64,000 nt of DNA from Undaria pinnatifida (taxonomy: Eukaryota > Sar > Phaeophyceae > Laminariales > Alariaceae), in the NCBI GenBank assembly GCA_012845835.1, contig JABAKD010000002.1, positions 26,087,210 through 26,151,209 of the forward strand. The letters run 5' to 3'. Below the pieces are notes generated by a model. That model saw only the letters and a program-made list of their open reading frames with translations. It was not told where the DNA came from and ran no database searches. Shown here one piece after another: positions 1-10,470 of this stretch; the stretch's first letter is position 1; the number at the start of each line of letters is the position of its first letter. A program made the position numbers and the translations under genes.

Positions 1-82
1 GACAGCAGCGAAAGTTACCGCGACCTACGTCTCCCGTTGCCTACGAATCGGCCAATTCGAGAACCTCCCCCCCTTAGCTCCG

Positions 83-702
83 CCGTCCCCCCGCTATATA
101 TAATAGTTGGCCTCGGTTGGCACCGACGCTGTAAAACGTTATACTCCGAAGTATGTCTATTGGGCTTGGCGTTGGTTGGAAACAATGCTGTAGAACATGC
201 CAATCACCGCGTGAGGTACGGTAGACAGCCAGGGTACCGTTATTTTTTTCTTTTTCTTTTTTTTTGGCGGTCACCATGATGATTATCGAGTAACTCTTGA
301 TCATTTTGTGCGGGGTGGAGAACCTTAACTCCGCACAAGGGGAATGATCGCGTCGCGTAGTGTGAATATGGTAAGGCACCCACGAGGCAGTTACATAGTA
401 ATACCCGTTGCTGTCTTTGGAGTGGTCACACCAGAAAACAAAGTAACTCAATTTCGCTGTCATCCATGAGCAAGAAAGTAGGCACAAAGTGCCGGTTTCC
501 ATCTTACGAGCGGTTCTTGGAAGGATGCAGTTCACCCTTCATGCGACTCGCCGAACACCTCACGGCGCTTCGCGCTTGGTTCAAGCAAATGTCTACCTGG
601 TGGGCGAAAACCCGTCGTGCTCCGTCCCGGCATATTAGGGGTGCAAGGGTCTACGGTCATACGACTACGGCCATGCGCAAACTGAGTACCCCCCCCCCCC
701 CC
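83..702 (+). mobile_element. F1 repeat, copy 1, complete, poly(C)-ended
   Basis: Longest of five F1 copies in the window. It opens with two related ~45-bp units (TTGGCctcGGTTGGCaccGA... and a second GGTTGG...CGACGCTG-type unit), has an inner T-rich stretch, and ends at a C-tract (about 689-702). The 9-mer TTAGCTCCG lies on both sides (74-82 and 711-719), which looks like a target-site duplication. No convincing protein is encoded. It sits in what should be an intron of the UIM gene. The other copies are at 16266, 20203, 29385 and 32608. Confidence 0.7.
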
Positions 703-719
703 TTAGCTCCTTAGCTCCG

Positions 720-811
720 TCGAATTAATCGTTGAAAACCGCCCCTGCTGCCGTGTGCCCGCGCCGCCACCTCTGCCGTCATCACCGCTGCCTCTGCCTC
801 CACCTCCCCAG
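720..811 (+). other. Intron end and 3' splice acceptor of the UIM gene
   Basis: The stretch is C/T-rich (CTGCCTCTGCCTCCACC) and ends in CCCCAG at 806-811. The frame downstream is coding-like from 812, while upstream the same frame is a proline-rich pyrimidine artefact. This supports AG at 810-811 as the acceptor. Confidence 0.6.
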
Positions 812-1315
812 GAGGAGATGATTCGCTCGGCGCAGGCGCAGAGCGAGGAAGAGCAGATGCGAAACGCCCTTGAAGCTTCCTGCAAAACCGCTGCCGCAGC
901 GGAGGACGAAGCAGAGTTGGTCCGACGAGCTCTTGCCGAATCCATGGCCTCCGTTGCTGTTGGTGGGCCCGCGATGGGGGCGGGGGGTGCGCAAGCAGGC
1001 GACAGTGCAGCGGCAGCAGCGGCGGCGGCAGCGGCCGCGGGGGTAGCATCTCCGGCCGCTGATCAGATCAGAGAAACTTTGTCCCTCGGGGGTAGCGTGG
1101 ACGGCCTAGGCGGCGCTATGGAGGGCCTTGGAGGCGTCTTGGATGGGGACGAGGATGAGGAGTTGAAAAGGGCGTTATTGCTGTCAAGAATGGGTGTGGA
1201 CGGGGGGGAGTCGCCGGGGGAAGCTGCGCTGGGGCTAGGGCAAGGGTCCGTCTTGGATGATTTGCAGGAAGATCCGGAGCTTAAATTTGCGATCAACGCC
1301 TCGCTCTTTGAGTGA
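812..1315 (+). CDS. Last exon of a protein with several ubiquitin-interacting motifs (partial)
   Basis: The exon encodes 167 residues plus a stop and starts in phase 0 after CAG, as EEMIRSAQ. Ubiquitin-interacting motifs are short helices (acidic patch, then Ala-x-x-x-Ser) that bind ubiquitin. I see a clear one, DEAELVRRALAESMAS, a second, DEELKRALLLSRM, and two weaker ones: SEEEQMRNALEASCK and, at the very C-terminus, DPELKFAINASLFE. A Gly/Ala-rich linker with an Ala run separates the first two from the last two. Such arrays occur in proteasome receptors, deubiquitinases and endocytic adaptors; nothing here says which. The N-terminal domains lie outside the window. The upstream intron carries the F1 element. 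The UIM reading is from the family consensus; the exon start is inferred from the acceptor. Confidence 0.7.
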   Translation, partial: EEMIRSAQAQSEEEQMRNALEASCKTAAAAEDEAELVRRALAESMASVAVGGPAMGAGGAQAGDSAAAAAAAAAAAGVASPAADQIRETLSLGGSVDGLGGAMEGLGGVLDGDEDEELKRALLLSRMGVDGGESPGEAALGLGQGSVLDDLQEDPELKFAINASLFE

Positions 1316-1360
1316 AAATCAGTTTGTCGCTTTGTCATAGATGCTCCGGGCTTTTTCTGG

Positions 1361-2215
1361 GGGGGGGGCTGGCAAAACGTGGATGAGCGGTCGCGCTGAC
1401 CTCCGAAGTGACTCCGTCGCTCATCGTATACTCATTCGCATTCTGGCCACTGATGTTGGATTGAAGTGGCATTTTAGCTGCTCCTGATTATCGGTTGGAG
1501 GTCGTGGATAAGCAGCCTCGATGGTTGTCGAGTGATTCGCTTCGTCGGGTATCGTAGCTGCTCTGAATTTTGGGCTGGGGGGCGTCGACAGGCAGGTTCG
1601 CTGACCTTGGCGTGATTTACGACGTCGCTTAGTTGCTTTGGATTTTGGGCTGGAGGTCGTCGATAGGCAGCCTCGATTGCCTCGGAGCGAGGTGACTGCG
1701 TCGGGTGTCACTGCTGCTCCGGTTTTTGGCCTGGGAAGCGAGGTTAAGCAGTCTCGCTGACCTTGGAGGAACTTGGTGGCTTATTTGATCTGTTCCGGAT
1801 CACGGGCGAGGAGGTGCCGATGAGCAGGTTCGCTGATCTTCGAGTGGGGTCATCACACGCTAGGAGTGCAGCAGATTCTGAGAAATTTCTGAGCTCCGAG
1901 CATGATGAGCGTAATATCCCCCCCACCCGAAACATGCCTTCGAAGACTTTCCTTCGCGCAGCCCGACCAACATTTATTGTGAGCTAGTCCTAAACCAGCT
2001 ATACTCGTGATTTTTTTATACTAACCGGTAGGTCCGCGCTCGAGGAGCTCTGCCGGTCGGAAGCGTTGGGCCCATGAAGTGCGGTTCCTACGGTGGGATG
2101 ACTCAGTGGCCTTCGTTGTTTTATCATAGCAACTTAGGGTTTTTATGGGTTAGACGCGTAGCGTCGGCCGGCAGCCTCGCTGACCTTCGAGTGACTCCTT
2201 CGCTAGCTGCTCCAC
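1361..2215 (+). repeat. Degenerate ~80-bp tandem repeat downstream of the UIM exon
   Basis: About six or seven diverged units share a core such as GGCAGCCTCGCTGACCTT followed by CGAGTGACTCCGTCG and TAGCTGCTC. Clear units begin near 1470, 1554, 1632, 1710, 1800 and 2140. They lie directly after the stop codon, so some may be in the 3' UTR. No reading frame is kept. Confidence 0.6.
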
Positions 2216-3134
2216 GAGTTACATGGGTTGGGAGAGGTGGACACGCGAGCGGTTTGGTTGACAAACCCTTTTTGTGTGTCTGGTGCGTGCTCTGCAAGAA
2301 GGCCGCGAAATCAATTCGGCATTGCACTTGGGTCATTGGTCATGGGTTCTGTTCTGAGAATACTTTTCGAAGTGTTACTGTTTAGCTGTGGTGTGGTTGT
2401 GCCGAACGTTTGTGTGGTGTATTTTTTCCGTTTTGTTTTTTTGCCCCTCTTTTTTTTCTTTTTTTCTTGTTTTTTTTTTCTTGTTTTTTTCTTTTTCTGA
2501 TACTTGCTGGCGGTGGGACGTTCTGCGGTTTGTTGCGGTTAACCTGGCCGGCTACATGTCTGCCGTCACCTTTTGCTCTTGGCGTGATGGAGACGCGTAT
2601 ATGTGTGTGTTGCTGCGGTCCTTGAACACATCTGTGGCGAAGTATTATAACAGACTTGACCTGTTTGGCACTGCATCCTCGTTTCCGGGGACAATCCACT
2701 TGAAGTTAGTGTGGGATAATTTTTGCAGCAGTAACAAGGTTTTAAGTAGATGGGCGACCGAGCCACCAGCTGCTACCTAACACCTGCCAGGCGGTGGCGA
2801 TGTCGGGGATGCGGGTAAACAAAAATGCAAAAGAGAGAGGCGTAATTGTGGACGGGTTTTGAGCAAACAAACGTGCGGGAGAGCGGGGGTGGTTGTGATT
2901 TGATACCAAGATGTCATAATGCCACCATACGCACCGGTATAATGCAATAGTTTCTGTTAGTGTTCGATACATGTGTACGATCGTGCGTGCGTGCGTGCTT
3001 TTTTTTTCTTTGGTTTACCCGTCTGATGAAAGTTGACACAGACCTTGCTTCTGCGCGTATGTACCGGTGCTACAGGCTATGGTGGCAAGAAAAATGACAT
3101 TTTCAAAGGTCTGTTTAGTGAGGTAATTCGAAGC
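2216..3134. other. No gene seen; pyrimidine tract
   Basis: This is unassigned sequence with a long T-rich run at about 2428-2500. The 130-residue frame through it is a Phe/Leu artefact of that run. Confidence 0.5.
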
Positions 3135-3147
3135 ATACCTGGTATGC

Positions 3148-3240
3148 TCTGGATGTACCCGGGTATACACTCTGGACGTACCCGGGTATACACTCTGGAT
3201 GCACCCGGGTATATACTTTGGATATACCCGGGTATCTACC
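3148..3240 (+). repeat. 23-bp minisatellite, four units
   Basis: Units start at 3148, 3171, 3194 and 3217, each built on TCTGGATGTACCCGGGTATA. The unit contains the palindrome TACCCGGGTA. A related TACCTGGTA precedes the array at 3136. Confidence 0.85.
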
Positions 3241-3686
3241 CCGGCATGACCAACACAACCAAGCTCGGCATCCGGGTACCCCAGAGCAAAGATGTCGGTT
3301 GACGGTCTAGTTTTATTCTGTCAAGGCCTCGTTAGACATAACATACTGGTTTTGGTATAAAGCGTCCCTGTCCTTGACGGCTGTCCGTCAAAGGTCAAGA
3401 GTGCCGTCAACCGACACATTTGCCCCAGAGTATATATATACCCTGCAAAATACAAAATATATCCTTGGTATTTTTTTTTGCTGTCATACGCATGAAAAAT
3501 GTTTTTTTTTCTTGGTTGTAATACAAAAATAAACTTTTTCTTAGCGACATAGCCCGCAATACACCTGGTTTTTTTATTGCTGCGGTGCATAACGATACCG
3601 AGCAAAATTGGTGTCACTTATCACCCTGGTTGAGCAAGAATCACAGCCGTAGAGCTGCCAGACAGAACACAACAGAAGTGGTCCAT

Positions 3687-3890
3687 CTATCGTGCTGGTT
3701 GAGTGGTGTCGGCTGCCCTCTATAGTGCGCGTTGATCAGTGCCGGTTGAATTGTGCCGGTGGCCCTCTGCAGTGCCTGTGTGGTCCCTCTATCGTGCTGG
3801 TTGAGCAATGTCGGCTGCCCTCTATAGTGCGCGTTGATCAGTGCCGGTTGAATTGTGCCGGTGGCCCTCTGCAGTGCCTGTGAAATCGTT
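3687..3890 (+). repeat. 102-bp tandem duplication
   Basis: Two nearly identical copies start at 3687 and 3789, each beginning CTATCGTGCTGGTTGAG. Inner sub-repeats of the type TGCCGGTTGA/GCCGGTGGCC suggest growth from a smaller unit. Confidence 0.85.
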
Positions 3891-4020
3891 TGGCACAGAC
3901 GGAAACAGCAGGTAGTGGCGGCATGCGGAGTAGTGCCAGTTGCCCTCTATAGTGCCTGTGAAATCGCTTGGCACAGATGGGAACAACCAGTAGTGGCAGT
4001 ATGCGGAGTAGTGCGGGTTT
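3873..4020 (+). repeat. 78-bp tandem duplication
   Basis: AGTGCCTGTGAAATCG starts at 3873 and again at 3951, each followed by a GGCACAGA...AGTAGTGGC...GCGGAGTAGTGC body. It leads straight into the 27-bp array. Confidence 0.75.
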
Positions 4021-4155
4021 CCGCTATAATGCCGGTATTTCCGGTTGCCGCTATAGTGCCGGTATTTCCGTTTTCCGCTATAGTGCCGGTATTTCCGGTT
4101 GCCGCTATGGTGCCGGTACTTCCGGTTTCCGCTATAGTGCCGGTATTTCCGGCTG
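4021..4155 (+). repeat. 27-bp minisatellite, five units
   Basis: CCGCTATAGTGCCGGTATTT recurs every 27 bp from 4021, 4048, 4075, 4102 and 4129. Because 27 is a multiple of three, several frames stay open on both strands and give nine-residue repeats. These frames are a by-product of the unit length. Confidence 0.9.
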
Positions 4156-4165
4156 GCACTGTAGA

Positions 4166-5650
4166 GGGACCACTACTCTGTACCTTGGTACGTCTTTTTT
4201 TGTGGTGATCTTTTCGGGACACGCATTTTTACGAAAACCTCCTCAAGGCGGGTGTGGAGCGTACCGTGAGTAGGGTGTTTTTTTTTTTTTTTGCGTTTTG
4301 GTTTTCCGGGTGGTTTGTGATGCGTTCGTTTTTCCCATACAGCGGCCACGGATTGATAATTATTAAGGAGAGGTGTATTTGTAGTCTACATATATGCCTG
4401 GTACGAATATATTTTCACTTATATTAGGTAATAGAGATTATTATGCCGCATGTTAGCGACAAACGGCAGCGACGTAGTCTGTCGTTTAGTTTGGGCGAAA
4501 GAAGTTGGGATTGATGTTCCATTGTCTGACTTGATAAATAAATACCAGGTACAGTAGCTTGAAAATTCGAAGCTGTGTGGTGGCTTGAGGTTGGTGCCTT
4601 GACGACACGGAAAAATGCAGTAGTAGCAGCCAGAGGGGCCACGACAAAAAGAAAGACCACACCACACAACTTCTAGAGACTAAAAGAAAAACTTGCATAT
4701 TTCTGTTTGTTTTGACTTGGTTCTAGTATACCCCACCTGTCTAGGTCTCGGACAATGCAGGGCGGTGTCCGACTCTTTTTTAGCGTGTGTTTCCCCCGTA
4801 GCAACAGGGAGTTACCGTGTGCGTCGTGTACCCCGTGGGAAGGAGGGCAGGCATCGCTTGAAGTCTCGGCGATAAGCTCTGAAGCCAGCCGTGCAGCGTA
4901 GTCTTTTTTTTTCAGCTTTTAGATTGATTTTTGCGTTCTCTTTTTTCGTGCCTATATTTTGTTGTTGAGCTGGTGGGGATGGTATTGGAACGCTACAAAA
5001 CACTCAAATAGGGTAACAAACGTATTCGTTACTGGGGCTTAAATACAGCGGTACGTCGGCATCGATGAGCCTGCTTAACCCTGTTTCTGCTACCGCCAAA
5101 ATAACCCCACGCTAATTTTAAGTGGTTTGTAGGTGTCCCCGAACCAGCACGCCTTCCTTATATATTAAGTTTCAGTAAATACCTGGTACACCGTTCGACA
5201 AACTCCAGAATTCCTGCGGTCAGAACTAAAGAGCGTTTTCGCATGCAGCGGAATAACAAACATACTGAATTTGACGTTTGTGGAAACCCCTGATGCTGGG
5301 ACAGCCCCCAGACAGGGAGAACCTCAGATTTGGGGGTTGCTGGGTGGTGTCATGCACAACAACTTTGCAACGGCGGATGCCTGGAAGTGCTCCAAAGTAA
5401 CCAAGTATGACCAAACGAACCATGTGACAGACACTTCACATCGGCCTGTCGGCGCGCGTGCGAACGCGCTCTGTGCGCTCTTGTCCGACACACTGTGACG
5501 CGTGGTACGACAAGAGGTCAGCACTTTTTGGCTTCACTAAAACGCTTTCCAAATGAAGGGGGCTCCTTGGCCCAAGAATCATCGTCGGCCAATGAAAATG
5601 TCAAGTCTTGTTTTGCAATAAGAAAAAACGTTTCAGGCTTTTTTTATTGT
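4166..5650. other. No gene seen
   Basis: Unassigned sequence with short T or A runs. TACCAGGTA occurs at 4543 and TACCTGGTA at 5180 (see findings). The short ORFs here show no family motif. Confidence 0.4.
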
Positions 5651-5659
5651 CCGCACGCA

Positions 5660-5870
5660 CCTACAATTCGACGCGCGAGTCGACGAGGGAGAAGAAAATG
5701 CTTGGAATTTCTTCTCGCGATAAAAAATGAAGGCTTGCAGACCACGTACCGCGTGTACGTAGTGGGGAGGGGGGAGGAGGGCTCGCTGTGTGACCCCGGA
5801 TCTGAGCCACTCCTGGGTGAGGTAGGGCGAGGGTAGTGCGAGGACAATAAATGGATTAAGAAAAAAAGAG
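5660..5870 (+). mobile_element. F6 SINE body
   Basis: Shared with copies near 37.3, 52.0 and 58.8 kb (+) and 18.2 and 24.3 kb (-). Landmarks are GCGAGTCGACGAGG, TTCTCGCGATAAAAAATGA, GTAGTGGGGAGGGGGGAG and a 3' end with AATAAATGG followed by A-rich sequence. It lacks a clear tRNA-like head. Confidence 0.65.
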
Positions 5871-6062
5871 GTTATGATTTGGCGATTGGTTTGTTTATCG
5901 GGTGAAAGTTTCAGTCTACTTATAAATCTATTTGTGGGTGTGACCAGTGTTACATATATAGAGCTCCCTCACAGCTCAAGCAGCGCATACTCTCTTGGAA
6001 GGCAAAAAAGGTTGAGCGACACCCTCTAGATAGACCGTACGAGCATGTGTGTCGTATCTAGG

Positions 6063-6178
6063 GCTAGTGAACACACTGGTGAACACACTACTAGAGTGAA
6101 CACACTAGTGAATACACTAGTGGACACATTAGTGAACACACTAGTAAAACACACTAGTGAACACACTAGTGAACACAC
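6063..6178 (+). repeat. 12-15-bp minisatellite
   Basis: ACACTAGTGAAC repeats with small variations about nine times and runs directly into a long C-tract. Confidence 0.85.
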
Positions 6179-6180
6179 CA

Positions 6181-6222
6181 CCCCCCGCCCCCCCCCCCCC
6201 CCCCCCCCCCCACCCACCCCCT
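6181..6222 (+). repeat. Poly(C) tract
   Basis: An almost pure C run (a few G or A interruptions) of about 40 bases between the minisatellite and an F13 copy. Confidence 0.9.
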
Positions 6223-6226
6223 ACCT

Positions 6227-6310
6227 TGCTCCGCCTCGAACGGGATGCGTGGTTCACGGTCAAATGACTACAGGCAAGCAACAAATGGCTACGCCCCCCC
6301 CCCCCCCCCA
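6227..6310 (+). mobile_element. F13 repeat ending in poly(C)
   Basis: Contains TGCTCCGCCTCGAACGGGA, then GGTCAAATGACTACAGGC and AGCAACAAATGGCTACGC, and ends in a C-tract. Further copies lie at 12472, 15876 and, reversed, 48560. Confidence 0.65.
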
Positions 6311-6362
6311 CCACCATCTATCCGCGTGAAAGGGCTGCTTCAAGCGACGGATTCTGGAATCA

Positions 6363-6619
6363 GACTGATTTCTACGATAGCCCTCCCCACCAAAACCAGC
6401 GATTTTCTTTTAACGAACGTTTCGTGGCTGCTCGACACAAGGAAGGATACTGTTGAAAAAAAAGTGTCCACATATTATGTTGTGTGCAAAAGTCTAACGA
6501 TCGACGACGTCGGGGAAGGTGTCGAGGGACACCGTATTTCAGGAGATACGACCGGGAGCTGGTTTTGAAACCGGCGATTTCGTTAAAGAAAAGTTGGGGG
6601 GGCTACCGTAGTAAGACTC
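6363..6619 (-). mobile_element. F3 MITE, copy a (257 bp)
   Basis: Imperfect terminal inverted repeats: left GACTGATTTCTACGATAGCC, right (reverse complement) GAGTCTTACTACGGTAGCC, each leading into a short C-tract. The interior (CGAGCAGCCACGAAACGTT, GTGTCCCTCGACACC, AACCAGCTC on the element's plus strand) matches copies at 12731, 33497 and 57991. There is no coding capacity. A DNA transposon-derived MITE is the likely class. Confidence 0.8.
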
Positions 6620-7059
6620 ATTTTTCAATCGTCAATTTATCCACGTCATTCCCCCCCCCGCCACCTGTAAAGCCCAGAGCGTTTTTAAGCTCTGAAAAAG
6701 TGGTCCTACACCACACTGTATTTCCGAGTGGTTTCTCCCAAAAAAATGTGGGTATTAGACTACGTATATACTTACTACCTGGTATAAGATAGCTCAAGTG
6801 GGGCCCAGAAACGTCCTGTGCCTTCCTAGACCCCCAGGCCAGTACCATAACATACTGCAGTTGTTCTAAAGGGTAACACAACTCTTTAACACTTGTGAAC
6901 AATTATCCCACATACGGTTGACGTCCTTGAAACATTTTTAATAAATTATCCCACATATATATGTACTAATGATTCCGAGTATAATTTGTCCTCAAAAAGC
7001 GTGGATGCAGTTTCTAGTAACATAAGGGGGTTCACACGCCGGACAGTTTAGGTCCTCTT

Positions 7060-7320
7060 GTTCCATGATGATCTGTGTGATCTGTGCCTTTCAAGGCAGA
7101 CAGACAGATCTCCCTGCCGGCGGCCGTTTAGGATTGACCTGCATGTGGTGTGTAGGTCATGCTGCCGGATGAGGGTCGTATGATCTGCATTGCGACTGGG
7201 GTCCTTGTTCGTGATGATATATCTGTGTGATCTGCGCCTTCCCAGGCAGACAGATCCCTGCTGGTCGTTTACGATTGATCTGCATGGTCTACAGACGACA
7301 TGTGCTACCGATAGAGGTGC
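7060..7320. repeat. CAGATC/GATCTG-rich segment
   Basis: GATCTGTGTGATCTG-type words and GGCAGACAGATCCCTGC recur in two half-copies (about 7070-7190 and 7210-7320). Related GATC-rich stretches lie at 8230, 23815 and 30645. Confidence 0.55.
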
Positions 7321-7329
7321 ACCACGTTT

Positions 7330-7545
7330 TTTTTCTCAACACTACCCCTCAATTTAGGTGCTTATAAAGACACTCGCCCCAAAAACTGATTTGGAGAAAA
7401 ATGAAATCTGCTTCTTGATCCCGGATCCCCTATGGAAAATACCATGGTCTATAGAGGTACACAATGAGAATCACGCAAACAAAAAATGGCGTTTTTTTTT
7501 TCCGACGATATGTTGGGTTAGGGAGCCCCGTCGTTCCCAAAACAC
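7330..7545 (+). repeat. F2 dispersed repeat
   Basis: Shares AACTGATTTG(GAG)AAAAATGAAA, GTACACAATGAGAATCA and a GGGTTA(A)GG(A)GCC end with 20740-21000, and in reverse with the interior of 25871-26310. Class unknown. Confidence 0.55.
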
Positions 7546-8111
7546 AATCGCCAAAAAAATGTATACCTCAGCTTCCTCTATCGTAGAAGGCGTCAGATCA
7601 CATCATGCTGCCGGATGAAGAGCCGTCTAATCTGCATGGTCTCTCTATAAAAAAAATGGTAGTGTTAGCACGCGCGCGCGGATTTTCTGGTTTTGATCTG
7701 TACTGCGGTGCGCAGATCCTTGCTGCACAACACACCCTCTTTTACACTCTTTTTTTTTTGTCACACTGCTGTTGCACGAGATTTTGGGCCGTTCGCGCTA
7801 GAGTGAATTCTGTACCTCGCCGCGACTGTTTACTTCGGGCGATTCGATTGGCGCGGCGTAGCTAATCAATCCACACACGGCAGTGTCATGTACCCGCACA
7901 AAGAACCAACACGGAAGCCTTCACTGCACTGAAACCCCTTTTTTTTTTACAATTTTGCTTGAAATTAGTATAGGAAGGGATTTGGGGGGCTCTAAAGGGG
8001 TTTAACGCCCCTGTACAACTGGAAACTCGTTTTCGGGGACAAAAATACTTGGGTTCAGTATAGGGAGGGGTTTCGGGGCTCTTGAGGCGTTAAGACCGCA
8101 AAGCAACAAGG

Positions 8112-8146
8112 AAGGGGGGAGGGGGGGGGGGGGGGAGCGTCACACG
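8112..8146. repeat. Poly(G) tract
   Basis: About 30 G with few interruptions. It is flanked by unassigned sequence from 7546 to 8220 where I see no gene. Confidence 0.85.
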
Positions 8147-8224
8147 CGCGAGTGTCCCCGACCCACACTGAAAAAAAAAGAGGCTCAAAAAGTGACTCTC
8201 CTACCGTACCGTAGCTTTGTTCAT

Positions 8225-8290
8225 TAATATCGACAGATAACGACAGATACTACAGATCATCTAGATAATCTAGATCTTGATCTGTGGGAG
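8225..8290. repeat. GATC-rich short stretch
   Basis: ACAGATCATCTAGATAATC and TAGATCTTGATCTGTG, like the segments at 23815 and 30645. Confidence 0.5.
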
Positions 8291-9390
8291 GTGTTGCAAA
8301 AGGGATTATAATGTACCCTTGTATTGGTGTCGTACTGCTAAAATTACCCCTTGCTGATTCCAAGTGGTTTGTTCCCACCGTGTGACCCGATCTGACCCGC
8401 GCGAGAAGTGATCCGATCCTCGTGCAACAAGCTCCCTGTTTTTTTTTGTACCAGGTCTAGGCCGAGTTGCTTGTGGGGAGCTCTTCCTTTTCGAAAGGGT
8501 CGGCGGCAGTGTATACCGACAAAAAAAGGTTCGCGGGGCGAATAAGTAGCCATATGATTTATTCAGTGTAATATTTGGTGCATAAAAAACTGTGGACTTG
8601 GAAGTCTCTGTTTTCTAAAATTGTTTTCCGAGTTCACCTCGGTCTTTCAATCATCAAGACGAATGCGTCATACTTCGTACTCCGTATAATATACCGCAAA
8701 ACACAAAAGGTCCGAGTTTTGCGTTTTTTTTTCTTCAACTTTATTGTGCCTTTAATCTAATCAAGACAAAATAGCGCAAAGAAAGGGTGATTTGATCTGT
8801 TTGGTCCCTTTTAATAACCAAACTAATAAACGTTTTTATCACTTTTTATTTGGTGCATTTTCGATACTTCTCGAAGTTTCCTTTTGAATCTACAGCACAC
8901 AAAAAAAACGCGATAAAAAGTTCAAAAGTTCACGTGCATCGTTCTAAAAAATACGTAATGTAAACAAAAGCGAACACGTGTGTGCGTGTACGTACGCTTT
9001 TTATACTATACCACACCGCCTACTGGAGTACTCGTTCTTCCCCCCCCCTCCCCCAACACGATGCCGCGTTCCACGCTTTTTTTGTGAGCCAGCCAGAATC
9101 TTTGGCAGCTAGGCACGATCTGATGTATGTGTTGTCAAGAGCGGTTTCAGGAGAGTGGGTAAGTTCGGCGGAGGCAAGGAGACCTCACTCTGCGTAGTTT
9201 TTGCGCCCGAATCGACGATTCAAGACGCAGGCATGCTCGGGTGGGCTAGTGTTATGGTATTCCCCTGGGAGCCTAACAAGGCGTAAGATATGGGGTACGG
9301 CTGGACATAAAAGGGTTTCACACATGCCTTTGAAATGCATTGCGTATAGGAAAAAAGGGGACGATGATATGAGCAGGTGGGGTGGTATCT
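8291..9390. other. No gene seen
   Basis: Unassigned, A/T-rich in part. The short ORFs have no recognisable domain. Confidence 0.4.
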
Positions 9391-10189
9391 TCGGCAGAGG
9401 CACGAGCCAAAGGTGTCCCCCGCAATCGGTTTTTGTGCCGAGATGACCAGTACGTGGACGTGTATTCATGTAAACCGTTTTCGTGTCTTAAGAGTCGTTC
9501 CTAACGAACTCAACAAAACACACACTCGAATTCTGACAAAAATGTCACGATTCCTAAATCCTGATACGTCACGTTTGTGGATCTACCAGGTCCCCTTCTC
9601 CCCAAGATTGTACCGCCTCATTCATACTTCAAGTTCAAGGTCACCAGGCGAGGTTCGCCCCAGAGTTCGTTCCGTGAAGGCCCGAGACACCGACCCCCCC
9701 CTGGTTTGTCCTCCCGACCACAACCATTTACAGGAGATAGCCTGCTATGATATAGGTAGGGGCACCGCTCTGAACACACTTTTGCTGAAAAAAAAATCAA
9801 GCTGTTTCTCTTTTACCAGGAACTCTGCGCTGGAACGTCAACTTTTTTCAAATTGTAAAATAAATGTTGAAAAAAAAAGAAGATTCAAACGCGTCCGGAT
9901 TCCTGTGGACAAATCTACTCTATGTATCTATGTACGTAGCACGATTCGTGAACGTTGTCCCACACGTTTCTTTTTTTTGTTTTTGGTCGCGATCTCCTGA
10001 CATTTTTTTTTGTATTCGTTAAGAACGGGGCCCTTAGGTGGTTTTCGGCAAAGGCACGGGTTAAGATGCCCGCGTCGTTCTGTGCCGAATATGAATGGGG
10101 GGGGAAGAGAGAAAAAATGCGCCGTTTCGTGAGCTGGTAGTATCTTCGACATAACTACTCTCTAGTCACGATCCAATTTATGTTATATG

Positions 10190-10270
10190 TAAAATTATTC
10201 TAAACTTCTAACGACGTCTGCTGCGAATTCGACGAATTTAGGGTCGATAGTAGTATCGTCTTTGCAAGCT
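10190..10270 (+). repeat. F8 repeat fragment
   Basis: ACGACGTCTGCTGCGAATTC then GACGAATTTAGGGTCGATA and CTTTGCAAGCTGCGTTG match the copies at 39700, 59130 and (reversed) 45845-46060. Confidence 0.6.
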
Positions 10271-10387
10271 GCGTTGATGCGCCGGTCGTCCGTTTAAAGA
10301 AAGTATTTCATGATGAGTCAAAACTTCTTACTGTAAATCTAGCGATAATGGGGGCGTTGAGAGCTTGCAACGAACCGTGATGATCTT

Positions 10388-10470
10388 GACTTTTTTTTTT
10401 TTAATCCTCCGGCGGATGGGGAAAAATAAAGCTTTAGCTCACCACACGTTCACGTGTTTAGGTGGCATAC
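10388..10470 (-). mobile_element. Poly(A) micro-retroposon, copy 4, 5' part diverged
   Basis: Read on the minus strand: GTGTGGTGAGCTAAAGC, TTTATTTTTCCCC, ATCCGCCGGAGGAT, then a run of 12 A. This 3' half is the same as the other three copies. The 5' hairpin part is not preserved. Confidence 0.75.

Noticed and set aside
9377-10000. 207-residue open frame
   Set aside because: No domain, unusual composition, and it overlaps a dispersed repeat and homopolymers.
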